A stretch of 34,435 nt of DNA from a virus. The stretch is from the IMG/VR virus record IMGVR_UViG_3300024346_000262, positions 1 to 34,435 of that record; one strand, 5' to 3'. Both the position numbers and the translations under genes were made by a program. The stretch's first letter is position 1, and every line of letters begins with the position of its first letter. Below are positions 16,661 through 25,225 of the stretch, piece by piece. The notes below the pieces were generated by a model. The model was not told the DNA's origin. It made no database searches and saw only the letters and a program-made list of their open reading frames with translations.

Positions 16661-18539
16661 CATTGTTCTCCGTAATGTCAACGATCTCGCAGGCGCCGCC
16701 AGTACAGGCAAACGTCTGCGAACCGCTTGTATTATCTTCTTGCTCGTACGTACTGAGGTTATCCCAATCAATAGTCGGGAACTCCGCAATACGACGATCA
16801 TATTCCTGCTTGTCAATCTCTTCGTAGGGAGCTTGCTTGTACACATGCTCACTGCGTGGGAGGAATGACAAGCCCTGAGCGATATCCCAGTACTGGTCAT
16901 ACAGATCAGCACCGAGTGCCATGAATTCTTCGGCCTTGTACTCAATCGTAACCGAGGGGTTATGATCGGTCCAGAACCGCTTGATCGTGGCCCAGTCTTC
17001 CATCATGTCCTTTGCCGTGCCTCGGGTCTTCGGTCCATCATAACCGATGACGAATTCGAAGACATAGGTGTTGGTAGGGTTGTTGACACAATCCTCACCA
17101 GGCACACCAGCATCGAACATGAGCTGGAACAGTGGATCCTTCTTGTCGATACGAACACGTCGAATATAGTGAGGTGCGTATCGGTGGTGGATACCAGATG
17201 CAGAGTCAACGAGACAGGACACGGTACCCGAAGGCTTAACCGTGGTGACTGCCTTGCTGCCCTCGATACCCAGCCTGTCGGCCCAGACATCGTTGGTCTG
17301 CACGGCGACGAGACGGGCATCGCGAAGAGCCATCTTGTCAAGTGCGAGATCTCTGTTATCCTGAATGCCAGTCAGCGAGACACCAAGCAGTCGCTCCTCC
17401 TCAGAGTTACGCTGCCATTGTTCCCTAAGGTAAGGGAAGTGGGTGCACATAGACTGTACCGTACCGATGATCGTGGCGAGCTCAACACGACGGTTAAGCT
17501 CGGCAGCACTCATGCCCGGGCGAACCACGACCTCGGTGAGGTTGCAGAACTGCATGGGGCGGAGAGTAATCTCACCACAAGGATTAGTCCCGAAGTGGTG
17601 GTCGGCATCACGTTCGATCTCAGACGAGCACTTCTGGGCAGCTTCGCGATTGAAGATGCCGCGCTCGCCAGAGTACGATCGGTAGATACTGAGCCACTCC
17701 TCCATGAACACATCCATTTCGGGACGGTGAGTGTAAGCGGCGGAGTTGTTTGCCAGCGAGCGATAGGAGTGCTTCTCCCACCAGTTGCCGGACTTGGCTC
17801 GCGCCATTTCGTGATCATCGAGATCACTGAGTGAGATCATAGCCGAGCGGCGGACGCCACCGACGATGACCGAGTTGGCGATGACACATGCAATGTCATG
17901 CACCTCAATAGGGCGAAAGGTACGGCCGCGGGCGTTGTAGACTGCGTTGGTAATAAACCGCAGACAGTCTTCCAACGGACCCGGACCGCTTGCACGCCCT
18001 CCGAAGGTCTTAAGACGGGCACCGGCGGGGCGAACTCCGCTGATGTCCCACGTGGGATGAATACCCGAGACGAGTTGCTCAAGGAGTTCACGGACTGCTT
18101 CAGCCCATCCCTCCTTGGAGTCCTCAACCTTGATCACGACAGATTCGTCGCGGAAGATATTCTCGGGAATGGTACCCCACTTGTCGATCACACGGCGCTC
18201 GACGCTGTAGCCAACACCAGTACCATTCATCAGAATGTACAGGAGCTCGGCCATAGCGGTCGGACCATCGAGATCGATATATGAACAATTATAAACAGAT
18301 GTATTGTCTCGGTCAGCTGCAGGTCCTGCGGTCATGAGAGCACGCATGCTCGGCATCACCTCAAGATTATATACGGCTTCCCTAACTTCAGGTCGATCGC
18401 TGAGGGCTGGGGCTTTGGTAAGCATCCAGTCCCACCAACGGTCAACGGTTTCGCCCCAGTTCTCGCGGCGACCGAGGTCATCGCGCCAACGGGCATACTT
18501 AGATTGGTGGATGAAGGTCTGAAACGGGGTCATATCCAT
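16653..18539 (-). CDS. nrdJ: Class II (adenosylcobalamin-dependent) ribonucleotide reductase
   Basis: The 628-residue product matches monomeric class II ribonucleoside-triphosphate reductase. With GTG 18542 counted as codon 1, Cys86 (NCSY) is the first redox cysteine. N320-P-C322-G-E324 holds the thiyl-radical Cys with its Asn and Glu partners, and Cys333 is the redox mate. The spacing from 322 to 333 equals that of Cys408 and Cys419 in the Lactobacillus leichmannii enzyme. PSGTVS lies near 437. The C-terminal pair Cys613/Cys618 (CTGGAC) has the spacing of the regenerating cysteines. I prefer ATG 18539, which shares one base with the dUTPase stop (TGATG). The enzyme makes deoxynucleotides for phage replication and needs host B12. 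The family assignment is firm. Confidence 0.95.
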   Translation of the reverse strand: MDMTPFQTFIHQSKYARWRDDLGRRENWGETVDRWWDWMLTKAPALSDRPEVREAVYNLEVMPSMRALMTAGPAADRDNTSVYNCSYIDLDGPTAMAELLYILMNGTGVGYSVERRVIDKWGTIPENIFRDESVVIKVEDSKEGWAEAVRELLEQLVSGIHPTWDISGVRPAGARLKTFGGRASGPGPLEDCLRFITNAVYNARGRTFRPIEVHDIACVIANSVIVGGVRRSAMISLSDLDDHEMARAKSGNWWEKHSYRSLANNSAAYTHRPEMDVFMEEWLSIYRSYSGERGIFNREAAQKCSSEIERDADHHFGTNPCGEITLRPMQFCNLTEVVVRPGMSAAELNRRVELATIIGTVQSMCTHFPYLREQWQRNSEEERLLGVSLTGIQDNRDLALDKMALRDARLVAVQTNDVWADRLGIEGSKAVTTVKPSGTVSCLVDSASGIHHRYAPHYIRRVRIDKKDPLFQLMFDAGVPGEDCVNNPTNTYVFEFVIGYDGPKTRGTAKDMMEDWATIKRFWTDHNPSVTIEYKAEEFMALGADLYDQYWDIAQGLSFLPRSEHVYKQAPYEEIDKQEYDRRIAEFPTIDWDNLSTYEQEDNTSGSQTFACTGGACEIVDITENNDG

Positions 18540-18961
18540 CACGCACCACCAGTCGAACCGAATGCACCAGCACCACGTGCGGTAACAGTCAGGCTTTTGA
18601 GCGAGTCAACCTTCTTGGCAGCCGCGTCACAGCGGACAACCACAAGCTGTACGATACGGTCACCAGGGCGGATAGTCTTCCAACCCTTGGCCGTGTCTCG
18701 CTTGGCCTTCACGAGGATCTCTCCCCGGTAGTCAGAGTCGATGACACCGACCGTGTTGGCTAGGGTCCAGCCCTGCTCACCCCAGCTCGAGCGGGGGATC
18801 AGAAGACCGACCCAGCCACTGGGGATTTCAACATGTACACCAGTATGGATGGTAGAAATATCACCCTGCTGGATAACTGCGTTAACGTAAAGATCAAAAC
18901 CCGCGGCGCCATCAGTAGCAACCTTGGGATCATAGTTTCCTGAAGTGTAGTATTTAATCAT
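18539..18961 (-). CDS. dut: dUTP pyrophosphatase (trimeric dUTPase)
   Basis: All five motifs of homotrimeric dUTPases are present: DGAAGFDLY, PRSSWGEQG, GVIDSDYRGEI, GDRIVQLVV and the C-terminal RGAGAFGSTG that closes over the active site. The enzyme converts dUTP to dUMP, keeping uracil out of DNA and supplying dUMP for ThyX. The start is ATG 18961 (MIKYYTSG) behind GAGGAGA. A TTG five codons upstream falls in the ribosome binding site and is rejected. The gene is coupled to the reductase gene and lies about 70 bases after the 24-base repeated motif. Confidence 0.95.
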   Translation of the reverse strand: MIKYYTSGNYDPKVATDGAAGFDLYVNAVIQQGDISTIHTGVHVEIPSGWVGLLIPRSSWGEQGWTLANTVGVIDSDYRGEILVKAKRDTAKGWKTIRPGDRIVQLVVVRCDAAAKKVDSLKSLTVTARGAGAFGSTGGA

Positions 18962-19091
18962 ATATGCTCTCCTCAAAGCGATTATAATAATCCTGCTCTA
19001 TAGAACGTCTATAGACTTTTTCTGTCTCCTCTAAAAGGCTCACTCGGTTGGCCCTTTCACGGGGGCCCGTATAGATGCACGGTATTGGCAT
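18954..19091 (-). CDS. Candidate very small gene upstream of dUTPase
   Basis: A 45-codon frame (MPIPCIYTGPRERANRVSLL to FEESIYD) runs from ATG 19091 and its TAA overlaps the dUTPase start by eight bases. It overlaps the 3' end of the exonuclease gene and includes the conserved 24-base motif, so the open frame may be a by-product of a regulatory element. A weak AAGGTGAG lies about ten bases before the ATG. No family was recognised. Confidence 0.3.
   Translation of the reverse strand: MPIPCIYTGPRERANRVSLLEETEKVYRRSIEQDYYNRFEESIYD
19028..19051 (-). promoter_or_regulatory. Repeated 24-base motif, candidate phage RNA polymerase promoter, copy 1
   Basis: On the minus strand the element reads CCAACCGAGTGAG followed by CCTTTTAGAGG, and matches the copy at 29476-29499 in 22 of 24 bases. 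The AT-rich CTTTTA followed by a purine run GAGGAGA recalls the melting region and start (TATA then GGGAGA) of T7-family promoters. It lies after the exonuclease stop and before the dUTPase and reductase genes. A TATAAT hexamer also occurs downstream at about 18983-18988, without a clear -35 box. Confidence 0.5.
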
Positions 19092-19827
19092 TAAAATCGT
19101 ACTCACCTTGACGTAGAATGCGGGCACATCGGGCCATTGCCAGACAGTATTCAAGGTCATAACCACGCTTATCGTATTCTGCGAGAACACACGCGTCCCA
19201 ATTGGCTCTACGATTGGCCCTGAGGAGCTTCAACGCAGACTTAGGACCAAAGCGATACAAACCCTTATATCCATCCGTAACGTCACCAGTAAGCCATTGG
19301 GTGTAGAACATCTCGTCCGCACGCCACTCTGGCTGGAAGATCAGCTCGGCATCATGGGTAACCTTACTCTGCCTGCCCTTCTTATCACGGGGGCCTAAGT
19401 GTGAGTATACAGGGCGGTAATGCCACCCAGGCACCGACAGGAGGTCTTTATCCAGGGTAACGGCAATAGCCCTACCCGAGGATGCAGCGATTCCCATTAG
19501 ATCATCAGCTTCGAGGTGGGGTACAAACTTCTTGTATTGGGTGTCTTCACCCATCAACTCCTTGGCGTACGCAAGACGCTCAGCCAAATCCCCGTCGATA
19601 GCCACACCGTCCCGTGATGCTTTATACTCGGTATAGGCGGCACGGCGATAATTCTTATCCCGGCTATCCGAAAGCGCCACGTAGGCTTTGGTACACCCAG
19701 GAGGTGTCCAGCTTTTGATAGTAACCGCCAGCATCATGGGCATTTCATCAATGTTCTCAGTAATATAAGCGGTCCTGTGGGCAACCATGTCACCATCAAG
19801 GATCGCTGTTGTTGGCATCGTCATCAT
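19057..19827 (-). CDS. 5'-3' exonuclease (T7 gp6-like, FEN/PIN family)
   Basis: The 256-residue product has the acidic metal-binding motifs of the 5' nuclease family in order: ILDGDMVAHR near residue 9, HLEADDLMG near 104, VTLDKDLLS near 123, and LTGDVTDGYKGL near 183 leading into the helix-hairpin-helix-like FGPKSALKLL. In T7 gp6 removes RNA primers and degrades host DNA. The start at 19827 is preferred because GGAG lies seven bases upstream; it overlaps the kinase gene by 32 bases. The gene sits in the replication block after the DNA polymerase as in other marine T7-like phages. Confidence 0.88.
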   Translation of the reverse strand: MMTMPTTAILDGDMVAHRTAYITENIDEMPMMLAVTIKSWTPPGCTKAYVALSDSRDKNYRRAAYTEYKASRDGVAIDGDLAERLAYAKELMGEDTQYKKFVPHLEADDLMGIAASSGRAIAVTLDKDLLSVPGWHYRPVYSHLGPRDKKGRQSKVTHDAELIFQPEWRADEMFYTQWLTGDVTDGYKGLYRFGPKSALKLLRANRRANWDACVLAEYDKRGYDLEYCLAMARCARILRQGEYDFNANTVHLYGPP

Positions 19828-20701
19828 CGTTGTGCTCCTCTGTATCAGGGTTAAGGCTCAGCCACCAGTCAGCCTTGAACATATCCCGTGGGGTAACGTC
19901 ACCCGACTCAAGATCGTCAATAGCCTCTTCGAACAGCTCCAGTAGCCTGTCCTTAATATCCTTATCCAGCGCCTTATCCTTCTTAATGTCCCGAAGCGCC
20001 TCACGGAAACCTTCGATAAGCTCAGATGCCTGGATGTCATAACGGAATGATGCACATTCAGGACACTTGCACGTATCGCTGAAGCGCTCGGGGTGCTCAC
20101 CAATCAGGTACGGCATGCGTGCCTCGAGCTTATCCTCGAGATCCGCCTGGGTACCATCATTGTACAAACCCCAACTGAACCGCTCAGTCAGATCCTCATC
20201 ACCCGCCTCGACACGCTGGGCCAGCTCCTCGGACTCATGGGCACGCCACTCAGCGTCATGGTCCTCAAGCCTACGCTTACCCGCATAGACAAACATGCTA
20301 ACAGCATCGAACTTCTTGACCGCCTCGAGCTCGTTAATGTAGCGGCAGTCATCCACGATCAGCACCGTCTCCTCCCAGTTGCCATTCTTACTGGCTCGCT
20401 TGGTCTCGCGCCGCTGCTCAGCCTTGGCGTACTCAAGCCACTTGTTAACCCAGTGGTCAGGGTTGTGCTCACGCATGCCAGCACCAAGCTTTTGACACTC
20501 CTTGCGGTAAACATCAGGCATATCTGCCTTAAACTTATTTGGATCATCATAGTCATGTTGCGCCGCCACCTCGTACTTGACAGGGGTAGAGAACGACATA
20601 CGCAAGGGCAGGAAGCCTGCCATCTTTGCCTCCATCTCAATGATGTCGGCCACTTCAGTTTTTCCAACGCGGGCCATGCCGCCTAGTACAATTACGTGCA
20701 T
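19796..20701 (-). CDS. Deoxynucleoside monophosphate kinase-like P-loop protein (T4 gp1-like)
   Basis: The 301-residue protein opens with a P-loop, GGMARVGKT (residues 7-15). A hydrophobic strand ending VLIVDDCRYINELEAV near 113-128 corresponds in layout to the VPDTR-type strand of T4 gp1. T4 gp1 phosphorylates hydroxymethyl-dCMP, dTMP and dGMP, which fits the hydroxymethylase encoded elsewhere in this window. The C-terminal part is unusual: C211-x-C213-x2-C216 may bind zinc, followed by charged helices and an acidic tail. The start has AAGGA upstream and overlaps the previous gene by ten bases. A related adenylate-kinase-like P-loop enzyme of other specificity is possible. Confidence 0.6.
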   Translation of the reverse strand: MHVIVLGGMARVGKTEVADIIEMEAKMAGFLPLRMSFSTPVKYEVAAQHDYDDPNKFKADMPDVYRKECQKLGAGMREHNPDHWVNKWLEYAKAEQRRETKRASKNGNWEETVLIVDDCRYINELEAVKKFDAVSMFVYAGKRRLEDHDAEWRAHESEELAQRVEAGDEDLTERFSWGLYNDGTQADLEDKLEARMPYLIGEHPERFSDTCKCPECASFRYDIQASELIEGFREALRDIKKDKALDKDIKDRLLELFEEAIDDLESGDVTPRDMFKADWWLSLNPDTEEHNDDDDANNSDP

Positions 20702-21123
20702 CGGTAGTAATCCTTAATCAATTCATTTGGTAGGAACCTCTCGTTGACGTCCAGTCCAATCGTTCGCAGGCATTGCCATACGAGATCAGTACAGGACTTA
20801 GGCACGGGGAGAAGTCTACCAGTAAAGTTATAGAGATACAGGTATGGCCGGTTGATTGGTCCATAACCCTTGACGAGCTTAAAGATGTCTGACATATCAA
20901 GATCAAGTGGTTTCGGGGATGTAAGTACGTTAGGTGCACAGTACACTTTTTCAAGCACCCGTGTTTGGCGCAGGTGGGCGCCGTATTGGTTGACGAAGGT
21001 TTCGAAGGGACCAATGCGAAGAGCAACATGGTTGATCCTCGTATTGGCCCAGTACGACACCTGTTTGTTTTCCCAGTTGAAGTGGGACCAATCGTAGCCA
21101 GCGATTCGGTACGTCAGTGACAT
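20692..21123 (-). CDS. Probable permuted papain-fold (YiiX/DUF830-like) protein
   Basis: The 143-residue product has a His early (NHVALRIG, His32) and a Cys late (KSCTDLVWQCLRTIG, Cys110). This order is opposite to papain and typical of circularly permuted NlpC/P60-type enzymes (YiiX, DUF830, LRAT). The segment after the Cys (LPNELIKDYY) also fits that family. Members act as peptidases, acyltransferases or amidases. The gene overlaps DNA polymerase at its start and the kinase at its end. Its substrate is unknown. The similarity rests on short motifs and could be fortuitous. Confidence 0.45.
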   Translation of the reverse strand: MSLTYRIAGYDWSHFNWENKQVSYWANTRINHVALRIGPFETFVNQYGAHLRQTRVLEKVYCAPNVLTSPKPLDLDMSDIFKLVKGYGPINRPYLYLYNFTGRLLPVPKSCTDLVWQCLRTIGLDVNERFLPNELIKDYYRCT

Positions 21124-22808
21124 TCAGACCAATCCTTTCCAACCTGGAACTCGGCATCCACTGGCATGTGGAAGCCAAGCCGCGCACCAGCATCGTTAGC
21201 AGCCTTGATGAGCAGGCGACCAACTTCCTCGGCGTGCTCAGGTGCACACGCAACCTGAAGCTCATCATGCACCCACGCCATGAGATCGTGCGGGATGTCC
21301 GCAAGATACTCTTCGGCAAGAATGATCCAAGCCTTACTGATTACAGCGCCAGCACCCTGAAGCAGCGTGTTGAGTGCCTTGTAATCAGATCGGATAAGCG
21401 TCTCGCGGCTATCGAGGAGACGCAGCTTGCCAGTCTTCTTGGCCTTGAACTGCGCAGCCTCAATCAGCTGCTTGAGTGCAGGGATAGCCGTGAAGAACGA
21501 CGCCTTCAGTGCCTTACCCTGCTTCGCCTTACCACCGACGATGCTACCAATCTTCGCGTCACCAGCACCATAGATCAGTGCATAGATGAACGTCTTGGCA
21601 TTGGCACGGGTCGGCAGACCAGCAGCTTGCTGATTCCTGGTGTGAATGTCACCATCAAGAATCTCACGGGCATAGTCACCGTCGTCGTATGGCGCCATGT
21701 AATGGGCCAGACAACGCAGCTCAATGCCGCTAAGGTCACAACCAACTTGCACCCAGCCATCACGAGTAGGACCGAACAATGCTCGGCAACTCGAGTCGGC
21801 GGGAACCTGGGCAAGGTTCGGTTGTGAGTGTGATGCACGACCGGTGGCTGTACCCTGGGCATTGGTGCGGCCGCTGACGCGTCCGTTGTTGCACCGCTTG
21901 ATCCAGTCACTAACCATACCGATCTTCTTGTTGATGTCACGGTACTCGAGGCCAAGTGTAGCTTCTGGGTACTTAAGAGATGAGAGAGTCTCTTCATCAA
22001 CAACCGCATTACCAGAGGTAGTAATCTCCGGCTTCCACCCGTACTTTGCGGTGAGCCGCTCAGCCCACTGCTTGCTCGAGCCGGGGTTGAAGTCTTCAAC
22101 CTTGGTCTTGAGCTCCTTGCCGGTCTTCTCACTGAACCGACGGGTAATGATCTGCGGGAACGCCTGACGCAGCTCGTCTTCAATCTCTGCACGGCGTGCG
22201 GTCATTTCGTACTCGAGCTTCTCAGCAGCCTCGGTGTTAAAGCCGAAGCCAGTGTTGCCCATCTTAGCACAGATCTGTGCCACACGCTGCTCGAAGTTCA
22301 CGAGCTTCCAGTTGGCATCGACGAACGCCTGCTGGAACTTAAGGATCGTGACATTAGCTGACACGTCCTGCACACAGTACTTCAGCATGTCTTCACTGAA
22401 CTCCATCCAACCACCGTCATAGTCCATCTTGTAGTCACCACAGTACTTTGCCCAGGCGGCAAGTGAGTGTGAGGCAAGACCACCGGGCATGTTGGTACGG
22501 TCTGGGTGCATGAGACGACCAACGATCAGCGTGTCGATGAGCTTGCAGGTGGGCGTCCAGCCACACAGCTTCTCGAGCACGCGGTTGTCGTAGTCGATGA
22601 TGTTATGGCCGATGATGACGTCAGCAGTCTTCAGCAGCTCAACAGCATACTCAATCTGATCGGGCCTATACGACCAGCGATCACCAGTGTCAGCATCCTC
22701 GACACAGATACAGTGAATGGTATCGGCAATCTTCTTGACGCTACCCTTCTTGTCGAGTTCACGGTTAACGAGGCCATTAGCCTCAATATCATATACGAGT
22801 CTCTTCAT
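21114..22808 (-). CDS. Family A DNA polymerase with 3'-5' exonuclease (T7 gp5-like)
   Basis: The exonuclease domain shows YDIEANG (Asp7, Glu9), GHNIIDYDNRVL (Asp74) and YCVQDVSANV (Asp148). The polymerase domain shows TGRASHSQPNLAQVP, motif A CDLSGIELR (Asp358), motif B RANAKTFIYALIYG (Lys405, Tyr409) and motif C VHDELQV (Asp515). Tyr409 is at the position of T7 Tyr526 and E. coli Phe762, as in T7. With 564 residues it is about 140 shorter than T7 gp5. Exo III and motif A are about 90 residues closer, consistent with loss of the thioredoxin-binding insertion. AAGGT lies eight bases before the start. Confidence 0.96.
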   Translation of the reverse strand: MKRLVYDIEANGLVNRELDKKGSVKKIADTIHCICVEDADTGDRWSYRPDQIEYAVELLKTADVIIGHNIIDYDNRVLEKLCGWTPTCKLIDTLIVGRLMHPDRTNMPGGLASHSLAAWAKYCGDYKMDYDGGWMEFSEDMLKYCVQDVSANVTILKFQQAFVDANWKLVNFEQRVAQICAKMGNTGFGFNTEAAEKLEYEMTARRAEIEDELRQAFPQIITRRFSEKTGKELKTKVEDFNPGSSKQWAERLTAKYGWKPEITTSGNAVVDEETLSSLKYPEATLGLEYRDINKKIGMVSDWIKRCNNGRVSGRTNAQGTATGRASHSQPNLAQVPADSSCRALFGPTRDGWVQVGCDLSGIELRCLAHYMAPYDDGDYAREILDGDIHTRNQQAAGLPTRANAKTFIYALIYGAGDAKIGSIVGGKAKQGKALKASFFTAIPALKQLIEAAQFKAKKTGKLRLLDSRETLIRSDYKALNTLLQGAGAVISKAWIILAEEYLADIPHDLMAWVHDELQVACAPEHAEEVGRLLIKAANDAGARLGFHMPVDAEFQVGKDWSECH

Positions 22809-22831
22809 CTGAGTTACCTTTCAATAGGGAT

Positions 22832-24574
22832 TCAGAAATCACCGGAAACTTGAGGGGCGAATCCAACATCGCCACCCTCTTCAACAACGAACTCCGTCTC
22901 CTCCATACGACCTGTGTCGTGGTTATAAAAGATTGCACTTGCGATACCTGCTCGACCATCGAGTCGGTTCTTAAGTACACGAACAGTGGTGGTGTTAGCC
23001 ACACGGTTATCAGGATTCTGTCGGTCACGTTCGAGAGCGACAACCGTATTGGGAACAGATGCGAGTGCACCTGAACCGCGCAGATCCTGCATGGTAATAC
23101 GCGAACCTTCTTCGAAGGCCTTATCGGTCTTCTTTAGCTGGGACACGACATCGATGTGAACACCGGTACGGACAGCCAGTGCGCGCATGTCACGCATCAT
23201 GGCATCGATGATGAGACGCTCTGATGCGCCGCCTTCAATGTCCTTGCCAGCGGTGTTCATCAGACCAGCCGCAGCAGCGGTGATGTGGTCTAGCATGATA
23301 ACATCCACACCGAGGCTAACAGCCATGTACTCCATACGAGCCATAAGGTTAGCCATTGCATTATTACCGAGGTGGTCGTAGATGTAAAGACCAGTCGCGC
23401 CCAGATCAGTCTTAGCCTTCGCATACTCTTCGTCAGTGAGGTCATCAATAATATCCATATCAATAGTGGGCTCACCCATGGTTTCAAGCAACTGGTTCAT
23501 CATACGACTGGACCGAATCTTGCGGACCGGCTTGTTGAGGATGAGCGAGATCATGTCGTCCATGGTCTCCTCAGGCGACTCCTCAAGCATGATCATACCA
23601 ACACTGCGTCCAGCCTTGAGATGGTCGTGAGCGATCTCACGAAGGAACGTAGACTTGCCTGAGCCAGTGCCAGACGCATACAGAGTAATCTCACTAGCAC
23701 GCTGGCCAGTGAGGAACTTCGTAAGTGACCGGAACGGGAAGGGCCACACCTTGCTGGTGTTGATCTCCTCGGAACGGTCAACGATACTGCTGACGTGAAG
23801 GATCTCGTCAGGTGAGTAAACCTTGGCCTGCCAGATCGCATCGATGATGGATCGGCTGCTACCCTTGGTGAGACACTCATTGGCATCCTTGTAGGGCAGC
23901 GAAGCGATCTTCGCCTTACCGGGTGGCAGGATGTCACAGACAGCCTTAGCCGCGGCTTGACCGGGTTCATCAGTATCAAACATCAGGATCACCTCGTTGA
24001 ACGAACTCACGAACTCGAGGTTGCTCTTGATGTCACGCACGGCACCAGCTGCACCGTTGGGAAGCGAGACGACAGGCCACTTACAGTCCTGCATCTGCGC
24101 GACGGTCAGCGCATCGATTTCACCCTCGGTGATCACGATCTTCTTACCGCCATTACCCCACAGGTGCTGACCAAACAGCTCACAGCCACGCGGGCTGCCA
24201 ACCCAGTGGAACGTCTTGTCTGGACCGCGCATGTGCTGCGCGACCAGCGTGCCGTCCTTGAAGTAATTGGCGATCTCGATATCCTTGCCACGAATGTCCG
24301 CGGTCTGGTAACCGAAGACACGGCACGGCTTGGTATCAATCTTACGATGGTCAAGTGACTTGATTGCACCCCTGTAAACCTTGAACGCTGAGGGGGAGGG
24401 CTCGACAACAGCCGAACCCTCCCCACGCTCGTAGTATTCACAGGAGAAACAATAAGCACCACCGTTACTGTAACGGGCGAGGTTATCGCCCGAGTTGTCA
24501 CGGCCGTTCTCACGGCACTTAGGGCACGCCTCACGACCGACAACTACGGATTCTGCTTCGGTGATATCGCTCAT
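22832..24574 (-). CDS. Primase-helicase (T7 gp4-like)
   Basis: The protein has a zinc ribbon (CPKC and CFSC, residues ~18-46), a TOPRIM primase domain (VITEGEIDAL near 148; FDTDEPG near 200), and a DnaB-type helicase domain with Walker A ASGTGSGKST near 301 and Walker B VIMLDHI. It ends in a short acidic tail with a terminal Phe (VSGDF), like T7 gp4, whose terminal Phe contacts the polymerase. It unwinds DNA and primes lagging-strand synthesis at the phage fork. Two ATGs are adjacent; 24574 has better spacing from AAAGGAGG and is preferred over 24577. Confidence 0.96.
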   Translation of the reverse strand: MSDITEAESVVVGREACPKCRENGRDNSGDNLARYSNGGAYCFSCEYYERGEGSAVVEPSPSAFKVYRGAIKSLDHRKIDTKPCRVFGYQTADIRGKDIEIANYFKDGTLVAQHMRGPDKTFHWVGSPRGCELFGQHLWGNGGKKIVITEGEIDALTVAQMQDCKWPVVSLPNGAAGAVRDIKSNLEFVSSFNEVILMFDTDEPGQAAAKAVCDILPPGKAKIASLPYKDANECLTKGSSRSIIDAIWQAKVYSPDEILHVSSIVDRSEEINTSKVWPFPFRSLTKFLTGQRASEITLYASGTGSGKSTFLREIAHDHLKAGRSVGMIMLEESPEETMDDMISLILNKPVRKIRSSRMMNQLLETMGEPTIDMDIIDDLTDEEYAKAKTDLGATGLYIYDHLGNNAMANLMARMEYMAVSLGVDVIMLDHITAAAAGLMNTAGKDIEGGASERLIIDAMMRDMRALAVRTGVHIDVVSQLKKTDKAFEEGSRITMQDLRGSGALASVPNTVVALERDRQNPDNRVANTTTVRVLKNRLDGRAGIASAIFYNHDTGRMEETEFVVEEGGDVGFAPQVSGDF

Positions 24575-24576
24575 CA

Positions 24577-24780
24577 TTAGCCTCCTTTGGCTTTACGCCA
24601 TGCTTTCAACGTTTCTTCATACTCAGGTGTACCTTGCTTAAGCTCGAGCAAGCGCATACCCAATTGATACTTACTACTAAACACATCAGTACGGGGTCGG
24701 TCACCCTTACCGTAATCACCTGATGCTATCTTCCTGCGCCGCTGGTCATCGTAGCGTGCGCGTTCTTCATTAGTCGCCAT
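24577..24780 (-). CDS. Small basic protein between RusA-like and primase-helicase genes
   Basis: The 67-residue product is charged and helical (MATNEERARYDDQRRRKIA; QLGMRLLELKQGTPEYEETL). No family was recognised. The start has GGAGG six bases upstream, inside the end of the resolvase gene, and the stop overlaps the primase-helicase start region (TAATGATG). The conserved packing supports a real gene in the replication operon. Confidence 0.65.
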   Translation of the reverse strand: MATNEERARYDDQRRRKIASGDYGKGDRPRTDVFSSKYQLGMRLLELKQGTPEYEETLKAWRKAKGG

Positions 24781-25225
24781 TGGCAGCCTCCCACTTTAAT
24801 AGACGTTCACGGAATACAAAGAAGTCCTTGAACTCGTCGACGACATTCCACCGTAGGGTGAAGTAATCCTCACCCGTTGGCGACCATTCTTTACTGATGG
24901 TCTCAGTGCGTATCTGCCAGTCATCGACCCACAGCACATCAGTGCACACATCCAATATGGACTTGCTGAAATTATCTACATCCCCGAGTGGAAAGGGTAG
25001 CTTGCTCGAGCCTGGCGGCTTGCAGCTCACCATGATCTCGACATCAAGCGGTTCGTAGAGAATATCCATATCTTCAGTTGCTTTCAGGAGGTATTCATTC
25101 ACCTCCTTGCGGAACTTCTTATAACCTGCCTTGCCCCAATGCCCGCCACCTTTCTTCGAATGTTGAAACGAAGGCTTGGTGACGGGCTTGAGGGGCACAA
25201 TGATCTCGCCTTGCGGCGTATACAT
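24770..25225 (-). CDS. RusA-like Holliday junction resolvase
   Basis: The 151-residue product carries the RusA signature GDVDNFSKSILDV then LWVDDWQI, with Asp82, Asp84 and Asp101 at the metal-binding positions. RusA enzymes are dimers that cleave four-way junctions. In this genome it takes the place of T7 endonuclease I (gp3) between SSB and primase-helicase, where it would resolve branched replicative DNA before packaging. The start is coupled to the SSB stop (TGATG) with no separate strong ribosome binding site. Confidence 0.82.
   Translation of the reverse strand: MYTPQGEIIVPLKPVTKPSFQHSKKGGGHWGKAGYKKFRKEVNEYLLKATEDMDILYEPLDVEIMVSCKPPGSSKLPFPLGDVDNFSKSILDVCTDVLWVDDWQIRTETISKEWSPTGEDYFTLRWNVVDEFKDFFVFRERLLKWEAANGD

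Noticed and set aside
16962-17834. A 290-codon plus-strand frame opposite the ribonucleotide reductase
   Set aside because: The reductase frame is certain from its catalytic motifs; the antisense frame shows no motif and no neighbouring plus-strand gene exists.
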